NCBI GenBank assembly: GCA_027886185.1
Contig: WOAB01000152.1
Coordinates: 1,071,001 to 1,135,000 of the forward strand
Length of the DNA: 64,000 nt
Source: Rheum nobile
Lineage: Eukaryota; Streptophyta; Magnoliopsida; Caryophyllales; Polygonaceae
Direction: 5' to 3'
Part shown: positions 11,866-23,087 of the stretch, one piece after another
Position numbering within the stretch: position 1 is the first letter of the stretch
Layout: every line of letters starts with the position of its first letter
The notes under the pieces: model-generated
Seen by the model: the letters and a program-made list of their open reading frames with translations, nothing else
What the model was told of the DNA's origin: nothing
The model's database searches: none
Program-made: the position numbers and the translations under genes

Positions 11866-13238
11866 GCATTTTCATGATGAATACAACCCCTCTGTTTTTT
11901 CTTGAATGGGTGCAGGCTACGGAGTACACCCTTCGATATAATCGAGTGCCACCTGAGGATCATGTCGATGCCGCGACGCTTCACTTCCGAGGAGCCGCCC
12001 GCGTATGGTGGCATAGATTCGAAGATGACTGCGTTCGTCACCACAGGATACGAGTCACAGAATGGCATCAACTCGTCTATGTGATGACCAAGAACTACGT
12101 GCCTCCAGACTACAGGAATCAAATGAGATTGGAGATTGCCATGGCTCGCCAAGGGTCGTTGACTCCACTCAAGTTCTTTTCCAAGCTTGAAGACATGTAT
12201 TACAAGGCCAACATCTCTGTTGCACCATCTACTTTGAGGACAAAATTCTTGAGTGGCTTGAACACCAACATACGTGATCAACTAGAGATCTTGCCAATCA
12301 AGGATTTGAACACACTCACACATACGGTGATGCAAATACATGCACAACTCTCTCGCCGCAAGCCTTACACATATACCACTGGCCAACAAAGGTATTCTTC
12401 TAACACTAGTGGATTACCTTATACTAATGTTCGCCCTAGTGCCTCTACCACAGTCGCGTCTAGCCAAGCCTCCAAGGCGAAGCCCGCGACGCCGACCACC
12501 GCGTCGTGCCAGAACACGCAAAGACAGGCTCTAGTGAGCAACGATCGCACGTGTGATATTGAATGTTACAAATGTGGTGGAAGAGGCCACTACAAGAAGG
12601 ATTGCCGCAATGCTCGCAAGGTGTTGTTCTCCACAGCCGCCGCTGGCTACGAGTCTTGTGAAGACGAGGAGGCCATACTTGACGCGATCACTGAAGGCAA
12701 CGAAGAAGAGGACGAAGACGTGTATGACTGCGAACCCGCTTCTCTGCACGCGGGCACACCATTGAGCTTGGTGACGCGTCGTCTTCTCACCGTCAAGGAA
12801 GCCAGCTTACGCAATCAACGAGAGAACTTGTTCCACACAAGGGCTCTAGTCCAAACAACTTCCTTAAGTGTTATTATTGATGGAGGATCTTGTGCCAATA
12901 TTGTGAATGAGAAGGTCGTCAAGTACTTCAACTTGCCTACGACGCCTCATCCACAACCTTATGCCCTCCAATGGGTTTCTTCAAGTCCAGGTAACACAGT
13001 ATCTCGCCAATGTTTAATTTATTTTTCCATAGGGCCATACTGTGATTCTATTCTTTGTGATGTCATTGCAATGGACGCCACCCATATTTTGCTTGGGCGC
13101 CCATGGCAATTTGACAGGCGCGTGCTCCATGATGGCTATTTGAACACTTATGTATTCAATTACCACGGGAAGCACGTCACTTTGCATCCAATGTCTCCCC
13201 ATGAGATTTTGCAGGACCAGGTTGAACGCGACCGCTAG
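11866..13238 (+). pseudogene. Gag capsid, zinc knuckle and protease, element A
   Basis: One extra T in a T run near 11897 shifts the frame; from there 11874-13238 is open. The capsid region reads FLEWVQATEYTLRY, FRGAARVWWHRFEDD and FFSKLEDMYYKANI, the retrotransposon Gag domain. The zinc knuckle is CYKCGGRGHYKKDC (near 12563-12605). The retropepsin-like protease has its active site in SVIIDGGSCANIV (near 12870) and LLGRPWQFDR near 13090. A TAG at 13236-13238 ends the frame before RT; C2 has TAG at the same codon where C1 has CAG. Confidence 0.85.
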
Positions 13239-15040
13239 AAAGCCATAGAGGCCGCATCTTCTAGGTCCAACGAGTGTCCAGAAGCACTACCACGACAGAA
13301 CTCCTCAAAATCTGGCCACACTTCCTCTTCTCCAGGCACCGGCAAGAAGAAACACAACGCCATAGCTGGGACACCAAGTGCCCCACATAATTCGAGCAAT
13401 GCCTTCCCATCAACAAAGTTCACCGATACGTTGCCACCAACGCGTCCTTTGCAGGGCACCTGTGAGCAATGCGTTCTTTTGGCCAGGCCCAGTGACCTCA
13501 CTGCTTGTTTGACTGGGAAGACTCCATGTTTTCTGCTTGTGCCAACTCCCTGCATTCTGGCATCATCGATGAACGCGCCTTTGCCACCAGAGATCGCGAA
13601 GTTGCTAGCCGTGTTCACCGACATATTCCCAGACGAGTTGCCACAAGGACTACCTCCCCTGAGAGGCATTGAGCACCAAATTGACCTTGTACCAGGTGCT
13701 TCTTTTCCAAACCGCGCTGCGTATAGAGTTGGTCCAGAGGAGACCAAAGAGCTACAGCGCCAAGTCCAAGAATTGTTGGATCGCGGGTACGTCAGGGAAT
13801 CTCTTTCCCCTTGTGCTGTGCCTGTGATCCTTGTGTCTAAAAAGGATGGCACATGGAGAATGTGTGTTGACTGCCGCGCGATAAACCAGATCATAGTCAA
13901 GTATAGGCACCCTATCCCACGCCTTGATGATATGCTTGATGAACTTCATGGAGCCACACTCTTCTCCAAGATTGATTTGAAGAGTGGTTATCACCAGATC
14001 AGAATGAAAGAAGGTGATGAGTGGAAGACCGCATTCAAAACAAAGTATGGGCTCTATGAGTGGTTTGTCATGCCCTTTGGGCTCACGAACGCGCCCAACA
14101 CCTTCATGCGCGTGATGAACCACGTGTTGAGATCTTTCCTTGGCAAGTTTATTGTCGTTTATTTCGATGACATTCTTGTGTATTCCCGGAGCCTAGAAGC
14201 CCATGTCGATCACCTTCGCCAAGTGCTCGAGTGCCTTCGACACGAGAGCATGTTCGCCAATCTGGCCAAGTGCTCATTTTGCTCTGTGTCAACCAACTTT
14301 CTGGGCTACATTGTGAGTAGCGATGGTTTACGCGTTGACAACGAGAAGATCGCAGCCATCAAAGAGTGGCCAACGCCTACGACACCGACACAGGTACAAA
14401 GCTTTCTCGGCCTCGCGGGATTTTATAGGCGTTTTGTATGCGACTTTTCCTCCATTGCCGCACCACTCCATGAGCTCACCAAGAAAGGAAGCACAATTTG
14501 GTGGCTTGAGTCCCATGAACGCGCCTTCTTGGACTTGAAGAATGCGTTATGCCAAGCTCCTTTGCTCCAGCTTCCAGATTTCACCAAACACTTCGAGGTG
14601 GAATGCGATGCCTCAGATATAGGCATTGGTGGTGTGCTACACCAAGAAAAGAAGCCAATTGTCTACTTCAGTGAGAAGCTCACAGGGGCCACGCTCAATT
14701 ACCCCACATATGACAAAGAGCTTTATGCCTTAGTATGCATGCTGAAGACATGGCAACACTACCTTTGGCCGTGTGAATTTGTCATCCATAGTGATCACGC
14801 CGCGTTGAGCTACTTGAAGAGCCAAGCTCACCTCAATCGACGCCATGCTCGCTGAGTGGAGTTCCTGGAGACTTTTCCTTATGTCGTGGTCCACAAAAAG
14901 GGAAAGGACAACATTGTCGCCGATGCGCTCTCTCACAGGTATGTTCTCTTGACTCAGGTGCAAACTAAAATTCTGGGTTTTGCTTTGATTAAGGAATTAT
15001 ATGCTATTGACCCTTTCTTTGCCCCTATTCTTGAGCATTG
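13239..15040 (+). pseudogene. Reverse transcriptase and RNase H, element A
   Basis: The frame is open from the TAG at 13238 to a TGA at 14855. RT motifs appear in order: VILVSKKDGTWRMCVDCRAI, LFSKIDLKSGYHQI, FVMPFGLTNAP and the catalytic box VYFDDILVYS (near 14155-14185). RNase H follows with FEVECDASDIGIGG and HSDHAALSYL. The TGA replaces TGG (tryptophan) found in C2. This enzyme would copy the element RNA into DNA in the cytoplasmic particle. The reading is mostly intact, so A is a fairly young copy for this window, but dead. Confidence 0.88.
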
Positions 15041-16284
15041 CATGAGATCGCGTGAGTTTGAGACCTTTTACCTTTCTGAGGGTTATTTATACAAGGCAAG
15101 TCGTCTGTGCATTCCTAGATCCTCCATTAGGCTCCTATTAATTGAGGAAGCACACGCGATTCGTGGACATTTTGGGATTAGGAAGACCTTAGATGCGCTT
15201 AGAGAACATTTCTTTTGGCCTAAGATGACTCACCAAGTGACTAGGTTTTGTAGAAGTTGTGTGACTTGCCAGAGAGCCAAAGCTAAGTCTAGTCCTCACG
15301 GCCTCTACACCCCTTTGCCCATTCCGAGTGCCCCCTGGGAAGATTTGTCTATGGATTTCATCACGGGTTTGCCCCTCTCTAGACGAGGTAAAGACTCCAT
15401 TTTTGTGGTCGTAGATAGATTTTCTAAGATGGCACATTTTATAGCTTGTAAGACCACCCATAGTGCTAGTGATATTGCCGATCTATTCTTTGAGCATGTG
15501 GTGCATCTTCATGGAGTCCCGTGTACCATAGTGAGTGATAGGAATTCTAAGTTTGTTGTTCATTTTTAGAGAACTCTTTGGGGTAAGCTAGGCACCAAAC
15601 TCCTATTTTTCACTAGCTACCACCCCCAAACCGATGGCCAAACGGAGGTCACAAATAGAACTCTAGGAGCCCTCCTTCGCACGATGCTAAAAGCCAACCC
15701 TAAGCGTTGGGAGGACTTACTATCACTTGTCGAGTTTTGTTAAAATAGATGCAGGCACACGGCGACCAAGTTGACACCGTTTGAAGTGGTGTATGGTATG
15801 AACCCCTTGACACCATTGGATTTGTCGCCGCGTCCTCTCCCAGACCCAGTGCATGTCCCCGCCGCCAATCGCGCTAAGCAGGTCCAAGAGCTTCATCGAC
15901 GCACCAAGGAGTAGTTGGAGAGGAGGGCCGTACAATATGCTTCACAGAAGAACAATGGAAGACGCCGCATCGTTTTTGCACCTGGGGATCTCGTCTGGGT
16001 GCACTTGCGAAAAGAGAGGTTCCCCTCGCGGCATAAGCACAAGTTGGCACCACGTGGAGATGGCCCCTTCCGCGTGATCAAGGCCATTGGGGACAATGCA
16101 TATCAACTCGAACTCCCACCGGATTTTGGAGTCCACGCGTCCTTCAACGTGGCAGACTTGACTCCATATGTTGAGCTAGAGTTTGATGATGGTGAAGCGG
16201 GGATGCTTCACAGCCAAGTGGGAGAGGGTGATGTGACCCTGCCTCCCATGACGGCCCAAGACGAGGAAGAAGCCATGAGCCTAC
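15041..16284 (+). pseudogene. Integrase, element A, frame running into the 3' LTR
   Basis: The HHCC zinc-binding part is seen in HAIRGHFGIRKT and CRSCVTCQRAK. The catalytic core shows MDFITG, VSDRNSKF and DGQTEVTNRT, the D,D,E residues of retroviral-type integrases. The C-terminus reads GDGPFRVIKAIGDNAYQLEL and FNVADLTPYVEL, with no canonical chromodomain. The frame does not stop at the LTR: it passes the LTR start at 16229 and reads TLPPMTAQDEEEAMSL until element B interrupts. Stops at 15569, 15743 and 15914 disable it. Confidence 0.88.
16229..16284 (+). repeat. 3' LTR of element A, first part
   Basis: The first 56 bases of the 3' LTR (TGATGTGACCCTGCC onward) follow the purine-rich AGCCAAGTGGGAGAGGG. 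The LTR is cut after CCTAC (16280-16284) by element B and resumes with a second CCTAC at 24386. This proves B landed in an already complete LTR of A. Confidence 0.92.
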
Positions 16285-17603
16285 TGATAGGGGGGATAGT
16301 CGCCGTACCCCTAATCAAAAGTAAATCCTAAAATCCTCACTAAACAAAGTATAGTAAGCAAGTCAGGGTCGATCCCATAGAGAAGGAAGGAATTCAATGG
16401 TGGTAGCATGCCATGTCACAAAGGAGGGTTGTATGGTTGGTTGGTCACAAACGAAACAAACAAAGCAAAGTAGAATGGATGAAATATCAAGAGAGAAAAA
16501 CACTTAGCCAAGTAATGTCCACATAAGTCATTCAAAGGTTGTTCATAGATTAAGTCCTATCTTCCTATTCGGTTATTCCTGTCCCAATCTTATGTAAATT
16601 CAAAGGGAAACCTTTCACAAAGAACCCTTACCAATGAATAACCCTAGTACCACTAAAAGTTCAACCCAAAGGCAGCAATGCATATAAGAATTAACCAGGA
16701 TACACAGAACGCTCGCTCAGATGCATTTACCATGTAATCAATTCCCACATAGATATAATCCACAGATGCAGATAACAATCAATGCTTGCTACTTATACTA
16801 GAGCGTTAGCTTAACAGTTCCCTAGTATTAGCAATAAGAATGAAAGCAATAAACCTAGGTGATCAGTCTAGATAAACCAACAAACATTCAAATATGAATT
16901 TGCTCAGAGAAAAGATATAACTCAATAGGATAGATAGATAGGAACAAAACCTCACAACCAGATGAACGAACTCATGCTTCCATTACCGGACTAAGCCAAA
17001 GAGGCTTAGCTCCTCATAGTCATGGTAGATACTTCAAACGAAATAAACAACGATGAATGAAAAATGCAACTAAAGTGTGGATCCCTAACCCTAATGCATA
17101 AGGAGAGTATTTATAGGGCTCTAACAAATGACCTAGCCCATTAAGAAAAATAACTGAAATAGAAATAAGAAAAGGGAAAAGAAAACTAAAAAGATAATTC
17201 GGAATAAGTCCGAGCCTCTGCCGTGTCAGACCCGCGATCACGGGTGGTGGACCTTGATCGCGGCCCATGTGGCTCCGCGCCCTTCAATCTCTCCGCGCCA
17301 GCAGAAAACTCTTGACATGCTCCGAGGCCCGCGATTGCGGCACCCATGCCCGCGATCGCGGTTAATGCTCGGCATTCTTGTCCTTTGCCTTGCACCAACC
17401 CGTCTCCTCTTCACTCCTTGGCGTCTTCTCTTGATGGCTTCCTTCCTCAGTGTCTTCATGGTATCCAAAGTAGCTCAAACACTTCCAAAAACACCAACTT
17501 CGCCTCCAAACGTCATACACAAGAATGTGTCTAAATCTACCCGAATGGCACCAATAAAACCTCTAATAACTCTTAGTTAAGTCCTACAGAGTAGTGCTTA
17601 TCA
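16285..17603 (-). repeat. 3' LTR of element B
   Basis: On the minus strand this LTR begins TGATAAGCACTACTCTGTAGG and ends with CCCCCCTATCA. It carries two adjacent palindromic units near 17330-17362 (GCCCGCGATTGCGG, then GCCCGCGATCGCGG) where the 5' LTR has only one. A TATAAATA box (minus strand) lies at 17108-17115. Confidence 0.92.
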
Positions 17604-18337
17604 AACTCCCCCATGCTTAGACCTTTGCTCGTTCTCGAGTAAACTAAAATAAAGTCTACTCCTCCAATGTAGCACCCAAGGTCTTAGGAAGCATATCCTC
17701 CAACTAAGAGTTACCTAACCCATGCCAAAGCTCCTGGCACCAATCTCATCTACATCACATCCACAACTCAATAAACTTGAGGGCAAGCAGAGTACTTCCC
17801 CCAAGCTCAACCCGGACATCCAATAGTGTAAAGTGACCTCTAATCCTAGCCTCCATCTATGACTCCTTATGCCTCCCAGAGTGACCTACCCGACAATCCT
17901 TCTTCAACTCCTCTACTTATGTCGCCCCGTCGGTAAAATGAGATCCTAGAAACACTCTTTTTCTTTTCACTCATTTTGCCTAGGAGCCCTTTCGGGTTTT
18001 CATCCTAACCACTCATATTTTTCTCATAGATGTGCTCACATAAGCTCACGTCACTCCGACACCTTCTTACCCCAGCCTAGCGCTGGTCCGGGCCACCTGC
18101 TTATTACCCAAGCCGCCCTTTCGGGTTTTCAGCTTGTCCTAGGATTTTCGATTTAATTTTTTTTTTTTTTTTTTTGAAAAGAAATGCTGAAATTCGAAAT
18201 GCTAAAAATCAAAGTACAATGTTGGAAAAGAAATATGTACAAGATAGATAGTGAATACTCTACTCCCCCATGCTTAAATCATGCATTGTCCTCAATGTAT
18301 GGAAGACAAGAAAAAGATAAGGGGAAAATAGAAATAC
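17604..18337 (-). other. Polypurine tract and structured 3' untranslated region of element B
   Basis: Read on the minus strand the region ends in CATGGGGGAGTT (17604-17615), the polypurine tract before the 3' LTR. Two near-identical motifs, GAAAACCCGAAAGGGC on the minus strand, lie at 17986-18001 and 18115-18130. Each can form a CCC/GGG stem with a GAAA tetraloop. The sequence between them (TCCGGGCC and flanks) is also kept in element D at 53614-53759 with the same spacing. A T run of about 20 lies near 18155. Confidence 0.65.
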
Positions 18338-18913
18338 TCACTGGGGTGGAGGCCAATACCCATAAGCGTTGAAGAAAGCCTCAGCTCTCCTCTGCATCTG
18401 AACCACCTGGTCCTCAACAGTGGTGAGGTGACTGTCCAGGCGGTTGGCGTGGTATGCAAGGTTGACCTCCATGTTGCGCTGCCACTCAGCGCTCCGCCGC
18501 TCCTGCTCATCCAGGCGGGTGGAGACTTGGCGTTCCCACTGAACGATTCTCCTCTCATGCTCCTCTAGCCTCTGGGAGATGCCGCGTTCCCACTCGGCAC
18601 TCCTTCGTGTATGCTCGGCCTGTCTCAGCTGCAGGTTGGCCATTCTGTCCAGGAGCTGGTCCCAGGGCGCCCCTCCAGATCCACTACCAGACCCAGATGC
18701 CTGGTAGCTATAGTCAGGGTAAACAGGTGGGCCCCTGGAACGCAGCGGGGATGGCACATCGCTCTCCATGTCCACCGCTGCAGTCGCTTCCTCCTCCTCC
18801 TCGTTGTCGTCGTCGTCCCCTTCGTCTTCGGACGACGACCCCTGCTCTCCATCGGCATAGAGGTAAAAATCCCTCGCCCGGGGCCCATAAGGCATCGGAC
18901 GAGGCAGCCTCAT
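18338..18913 (-). CDS. Extra 3' ORF, part b (acidic and coiled-coil), element B
   Basis: This open frame of 191 codons starts at an ATG overlapping the stop of part a as ATGA. It has an acidic run (DEGDDDDNEEEEE, about residues 30-43) and then a long heptad-like stretch rich in E, R, Q and W (about residues 90-175), likely a coiled coil. Element D has the same order at 53905-54540. It lies between the protease region and the 3' LTR, the place where Athila-group elements carry an additional ORF. Its function is unknown; no membrane segment or enzymatic motif is evident. Confidence 0.6.
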   Translation of the reverse strand: MRLPRPMPYGPRARDFYLYADGEQGSSSEDEGDDDDNEEEEEATAAVDMESDVPSPLRSRGPPVYPDYSYQASGSGSGSGGAPWDQLLDRMANLQLRQAEHTRRSAEWERGISQRLEEHERRIVQWERQVSTRLDEQERRSAEWQRNMEVNLAYHANRLDSHLTTVEDQVVQMQRRAEAFFNAYGYWPPPQ

Positions 18914-19698
18914 TCGGTGGGTCCTTTCCTTCTTGGAGAGCCAGGTGTACTCTCCAGCAGATGTGATCTCCGCAGCAGTGTGATGTTATAGGTGTAGATG
19001 TCGGCGGGGAAATCCCAATGGTCCGCGATGTTCTCGTATTGCTGGGCGATAAGCGTCACCATGCCCCCCATGGAGATCTTGCTGCCCGTCTTCTCCCTCA
19101 GCCCGAGACAGTTGGAGAGGAACAAATCGACCCAGTCGGGGGTGTTGTGGCTCTCTGGTGTCAAACACCAGAGCACTGTAAGGTCCAGCGTTGGAACCTT
19201 GTTCACCTCCCCCTCTCCCAGGAAGGACATGGCGAGCACCTTGTGCGCCAGCCTCAGACAGGGGTGCGTCAGCTTGTAGTTATACTCGCCGGCGCTGGGG
19301 TTGAGTACCTCCCGGGTCGCATCCTGCCAGAAGAGCTCTGGCAAGGTGCCTGCGGCCTCCCAATCCTCGGCGGGAGCCTCAGTAACGCCAAACAGGTCCC
19401 ACAGACCTTGGTAGGACATCATCCTCTGCCGCCCTAGCAGGTTGAACGTGATTCCATCGTCGTGGCACTCCAGCGTGGCCAGAAACTCCAGGTTCAGCTC
19501 GTGCGAGGACGGGGCGGCTAGGTCAATGAAGTTGCCGAGCCCTCCGTGGCTCAACAACTGTTGTGTGCAGTCCTCCAGTCCGAGTCGTTACAGTGTTGGC
19601 CGATCGAAGAACTTCGTCTGGACAAACTTCCGCGCGCTGAACGTCTCGTAGTAGCGCATGTGCCTCTGGCTCCTCATGTTGCCTACGAAGGCTGCCAT
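18910..19698 (-). pseudogene. Extra 3' ORF, part a, element B
   Basis: The start is placed at the ATG at 19698 (MAAFVGNMRSQRHMRYYE) because D has a similar opening, with RFLDVPTLHTLGL matching KFFDRPTL-RLGL here. One TAA near 19590 breaks it; the frame is open again from 19557 to the TGA at 18910. Shared motifs with D are HGGL, GEYNYK, HPCLRLA-KV-AM-FLG-GEV and VLW-MTPES---PDWV. It resembles the plant-specific extra proteins of Athila-group elements; I cannot give a biochemical role. The stop overlaps the start of part b. Confidence 0.65.
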
Positions 19699-20499
19699 GG
19701 TGGGAAAAAGGAGCGAGAAAGCACAATAGAAAGAGTATCAGTGGGACCCGCGATCGCGGGGTGTGGGGCGCGGTCGCGGTTTATGCTCGTCTCGAAGCTC
19801 GCTGGAGAGGATGGGCCGCGATCGCGGGGTTGATGCCGGCGATCGCGGTTTCTGGGTTTGCAGCAAACTTCGAGAAAAAATGGCTTCGGTGCTTTGCGGT
19901 GGTCGCGGGGTTTGGCGTGGGTCCGGCGATCGCGGCTCTTGAGGCTATGAGAAATCCAAGAGTTGGAAAATGGAGATCTCAGCCAAACGACGTCGCAACA
20001 TCGGAACGATAGTCGCAGGGCTGTAGGGGGGTATCACGGTGGTCGGGGTCGGAGATCCGATCTGGTGAGAGTGAGAGGTGGTGGTGGAGGTGTTGTAAAA
20101 TGCCTCCACCGCCTCTCGCCTTTTATAATTGCCGCGATGAAGATCCGCGATCGTGGGGCTGAGGGCCCGCGATCGCGGGGCTAATGCCCCTGCATCCGTA
20201 ACAGTCGGCGCAAGTTATGAGGCGCTGACTGCCTCGAAAAATGCGCCAATTTTATTAAACCGTGGGCGATTTTTTTTTTTGTTTTTTGTTTTTTTGTGCT
20301 AAAACTCGCCATGGATCGCCAAGGGGAAACCGCGATCGCGGGTGTGAAACCGCGATCGCGGGTGCTGGATTCTGGCCTCCACTACAAGGTTAGTTCTAGT
20401 GCCCACAGAAAAAGAAAAACAAGTGCAAAGAAGAAGAAAGAAAAATAAAATCTATGTCCTAAGAAAGGTAAAAACATAAATGAGTTCAACGACTCATAC
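19699..20499 (-). repeat. Palindrome-rich spacer upstream of the extra ORF, element B
   Basis: This non-coding spacer holds repeated GC-rich units built on CCGCGATCGCGG. Clear copies are near 19746, 19812, 19837, 19920, 20150, 20165, 20328 and 20348, with GGTCGCGG variants near 19770, 19895 and 20042. Units are often paired 20-40 bases apart. It also has a T run at 20270-20295. The equivalent spacer of element D (55627-55790) contains the same kind of units. Confidence 0.75.
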
Positions 20500-20517
20500 C
20501 TCGGGTTGCCTCCCGAG
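20500..20517 (-). other. Conserved hairpin after the protease frame, element B
   Basis: On the minus strand CTCGGGAGGCAACCCGAG can fold as a 6-bp perfect stem with the hexaloop AGGCAA. Element D has the identical 18 bases at 55890-55907. Both lie 45 bases past the stop of the preceding frame (20562 and 55952). A partial second copy (CAGGAGGCAACCCCGG) overlaps the end of the B protease frame at 20566-20581. Confidence 0.6.
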
Positions 20518-20561
20518 CAGCGCCATAGTTATCGTCGCGGCACGACGTCCTGCTGTACTTC

Positions 20562-21461
20562 TCATCCGGGGTTGCCTCCTGCAACCGTACTCCTTGCTCT
20601 TATATCTGGAGGATGCTCCGGAATGTTCTCCAGCCTATACTCTGTCTTCCTCTTGTCGAACTCCATGCTGATTGTGCCTCTGCCCACGTCGATCTTTGTG
20701 TTGGAGGTCTTCATGAAAGGCCTCCCTAGCATTACTCGTCCTCCTCGTTCCCCTGTGTTCATGACAAAGAAGTCTACAGGAAAAACAAGGGTATCGACGC
20801 TTACCAGTACGTCCTTCACAACGCCCTCAAGAGTGATGACGGAGTTGTCAGCCAGTTGGATGACGATTTCCGTGCTCTCTAATGGTCCAACGTCGAGGTT
20901 GTTGTAGACGGACAGTGGCAAGACATTGATTGAAGCTCCCAAATCCAGCAATGTCTCGCTGAATTCAGTCTCCCCAATCTTGCAGGGCACGCTGAACATT
21001 CCAGGATCCTCACACTTCTTGGGAATCATCTTCTGTACCACAGCCGAGACATCCTTCTTGACCTTTGGCTTCTTCTTAGATCGCTCCTTTTGCTCCGCTA
21101 TGGTCTTGCGTAGCTCTCTCAAAAAGGGGCTCTCCGGGTAGCCCTGGTATATCTCGCAGTATATTTCCGTATTCCCTTCATCTTATAATGCTGCAGGGAA
21201 TGGCACCGGGATGTCAAAATATCCCTCCGGATAGTCATACTTGTTCATAAATGTCTTGCAAGACGGAGCGCTTTCCGAGAGTTGATCGCGGGTGTCAACC
21301 CGCAATCGCGGTTCTCGCACTGGTTCCCCGCGATCGCGGCTGTCATGCCCGCGGTCGCGGTTAATGCTTGAATTTATGCTCGAGTTTTTCTCGGCTTTTG
21401 GGTCCGTAAAGCCGCGATCGCGGCTGTCGCCCCGCGATCGCGGTTTTGCCTCGTACTTCAT
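20562..21461 (-). pseudogene. Gag-protease linker and aspartic protease, element B
   Basis: The linker (21461-21183) is rich in R-D-R-G repeats made by translated palindromes, then reads NKYDYPEGYFDIPVPFPAAL before a TAA. The protease frame 21122-20562 contains VQKMIPKKCEDPGMFSVPC, the active site TLLDLGASINVLPLSVY (near 20945) and RVMLGRPFMKTSNTKIDV, all typical of the Athila-group retropepsin. It would cleave the Gag polyprotein. The linker ATG overlaps the preceding stop as ATGA. After the protease the frame ends without RT. Confidence 0.8.
21282..21445 (-). repeat. Palindrome cluster inside the gag-protease linker, element B
   Basis: Six palindromic units occur in about 160 bases: near 21282, 21299, 21328, 21348, 21411 and 21430, most reading CCGCGATCGCGG or a one-base variant. 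They lie in a frame that stays open, giving PRSRG and RDRG peptides. Element D has units at the matching place (59856-59960). Confidence 0.8.
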
Positions 21462-22963
21462 TTTAATTCCAGCTTCTCTTCTTCATTCTCCCATCTTGGC
21501 CTTGACGTCATGCAGTTGTCGTTTTGCCTTGGATTAATCTCAGTTTGAGATGGGAGTGCTCGTGACTCTCTAGCTTCGAGCTTGCTGACCGCCTGGGAGA
21601 TCTGCCCTACCTGCTTCTCCAGGTTCTGGACACTGGACTTGGTCTCATGTTGGAACTGAACCATGTTTTACTGCATGGTTCCTACTGTTTGCGTCAGCGT
21701 GGTCATGTGCTGCGCCAGTGTATCGACCTGGTCCTCTAGATTCATAGCGCGGGGAGCTCCTTGTCCTTGCGGTCTCTGCTCTGCTGGGCCTCTGAACTGC
21801 TGGCCTCCTTGGAATGGTCGCTGGGGGTATTGCTATTGTTGCTGGTATTGCTGAGGGGGTCTTGGTCGGAACTCAGGGGGGTTCTCCACATTGTGCGTGT
21901 TCCCGTACCTCAAGTTAGGATGGTCTCTCCACCCCGGATTATAGGTACTGGAGTAGGGGTCGTACCGTTGTCTTTATTGGTACCCCCCAACAGCGTTGAC
22001 TTGCTCAGTGGGCTCCTCATGGAGTGTGGAACATGCGTCAGTTGCATGCGTGGTGGCATAGCAAAATTCACACTCCTTGACCCTCTGGGGTCCTTCCTTC
22101 CTCATCAAGACCTTGATCATCTCCTTCATTTCGCTCACTTCCCTCGCCATAGATGGGGGAACATTCTCACTTGAAGTGGCTTTCACAGCCTGGGCGCTCG
22201 CCCTCTTGCTGAATTGCCTTGAGCCTTCCGACAACTCGCTGAATATCTCAAATACAGCAGTAGGGGTTTTGTTCAGTATGTTTCCCCCACACGCCGCATT
22301 CACCATTCGTCGCTCTTCATCCAGCAATTCCCCGTACAGATATAAGACCAAATCCTGGTCTGAATACCCGTGATAGGGACATCTAGAGCACAACCTCTTG
22401 AAACGCTCGTAGAGCGTCTCTGTCCCATGCTGCTCAATGTTGCTCAGGTTGCGCTTGAGACTGTTCAGCTTCGTTGCTGGAAAATACTTTTCCAGGAACG
22501 CCTTCTTCATTTTCTCCCAAGTGTTGATGCTTCCTGGGGTGAGGTAGTAAAACCAGTCGTTGGCTGAATCCTTAAGTGAAAAAGGAAAAGCCCTCAACGT
22601 GATTTGATCCTCAATGACATTTCGTGGCTTCATGGAACTGCACACGGCGTGGAACTCCGAGAGGTGCTTGTTTGGGTCCTCTCCAGCTAGCCCATGGAAC
22701 TGAGGCAAAAGATGGATAAGACCAGACTTGAGCTCAAAGTTCACTCATGTGCCTAGCTCAGGGAATTGTACGGTCAGTGGCTGCTGCGTCAAGTTAGGCG
22801 CAGTCAGCTGCCTCAACGTAGGTGGTGGTACCTCGTCCGCCATCTCAAAAGTGGGATTCTCAAAGACCAAAGCTCGACTCACTCTGCGTCCTTGGGAGAA
22901 AGTTCTCTCAATCTCTGGATCAAGATCTAAAGGTGGAGAGTCAGCAGTACGGGTGTGGACCAT
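21458..22963 (-). pseudogene. Gag, element B
   Basis: The start at 22963 (MVHTRTADSPPLDLDPEIER) is chosen because D has MVHTRATNSPILNLDPEIER at the equivalent site. The capsid domain is open at 22744-21974, with FPFSLKDSANDWFYYLTPG and KKAFLEKYFPATKL, matching the retrotransposon Gag family. A zinc knuckle CEFCYATTHATDAC (CX2CX4HX4C) is near 22050. A glutamine-rich stretch and the coiled-coil-like VQNLEKQVGQISQAVSKLEA follow. Four nonsense codons (near 22745, 21972, 21830 and 21670) disable this copy. Confidence 0.85.
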
Positions 22964-23064
22964 AAGATAGGTCCACACACACAAGCAAACACACGAAAAT
23001 CACACAGAAAAAAAAATTCGAAAACACACAAAGCATGCAAAACACCAAAAATCCGCAATTGCCT

Positions 23065-23082
23065 TCCCCGGCAACGGCGCCA
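23065..23082 (-). other. tRNA-Asp-type primer-binding site, element B
   Basis: On the minus strand TGGCGCCGTTGCCGGGGA lies five bases inside the 5' LTR end. It is complementary to the 3' end of plant tRNA-Asp, the primer known for Athila-type elements. Element D has the identical 18 bases at 60527-60544. Confidence 0.9.
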
Positions 23083-23087
23083 AAGTT

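Noticed and set aside
18607..19437. Plus-strand open frames of up to 139 codons in element B
   Set aside because: They overlap the extra ORF on the minus strand, which is supported by homology with element D; the plus frames are shadows in GC-rich sequence.
19746..21445. GCGATCGC motifs as a sign of cyanobacterial contamination (HIP1 palindrome)
   Set aside because: The motifs lie inside an LTR element with plant-type LTRs, primer site and target duplication, so they belong to the retroelement.
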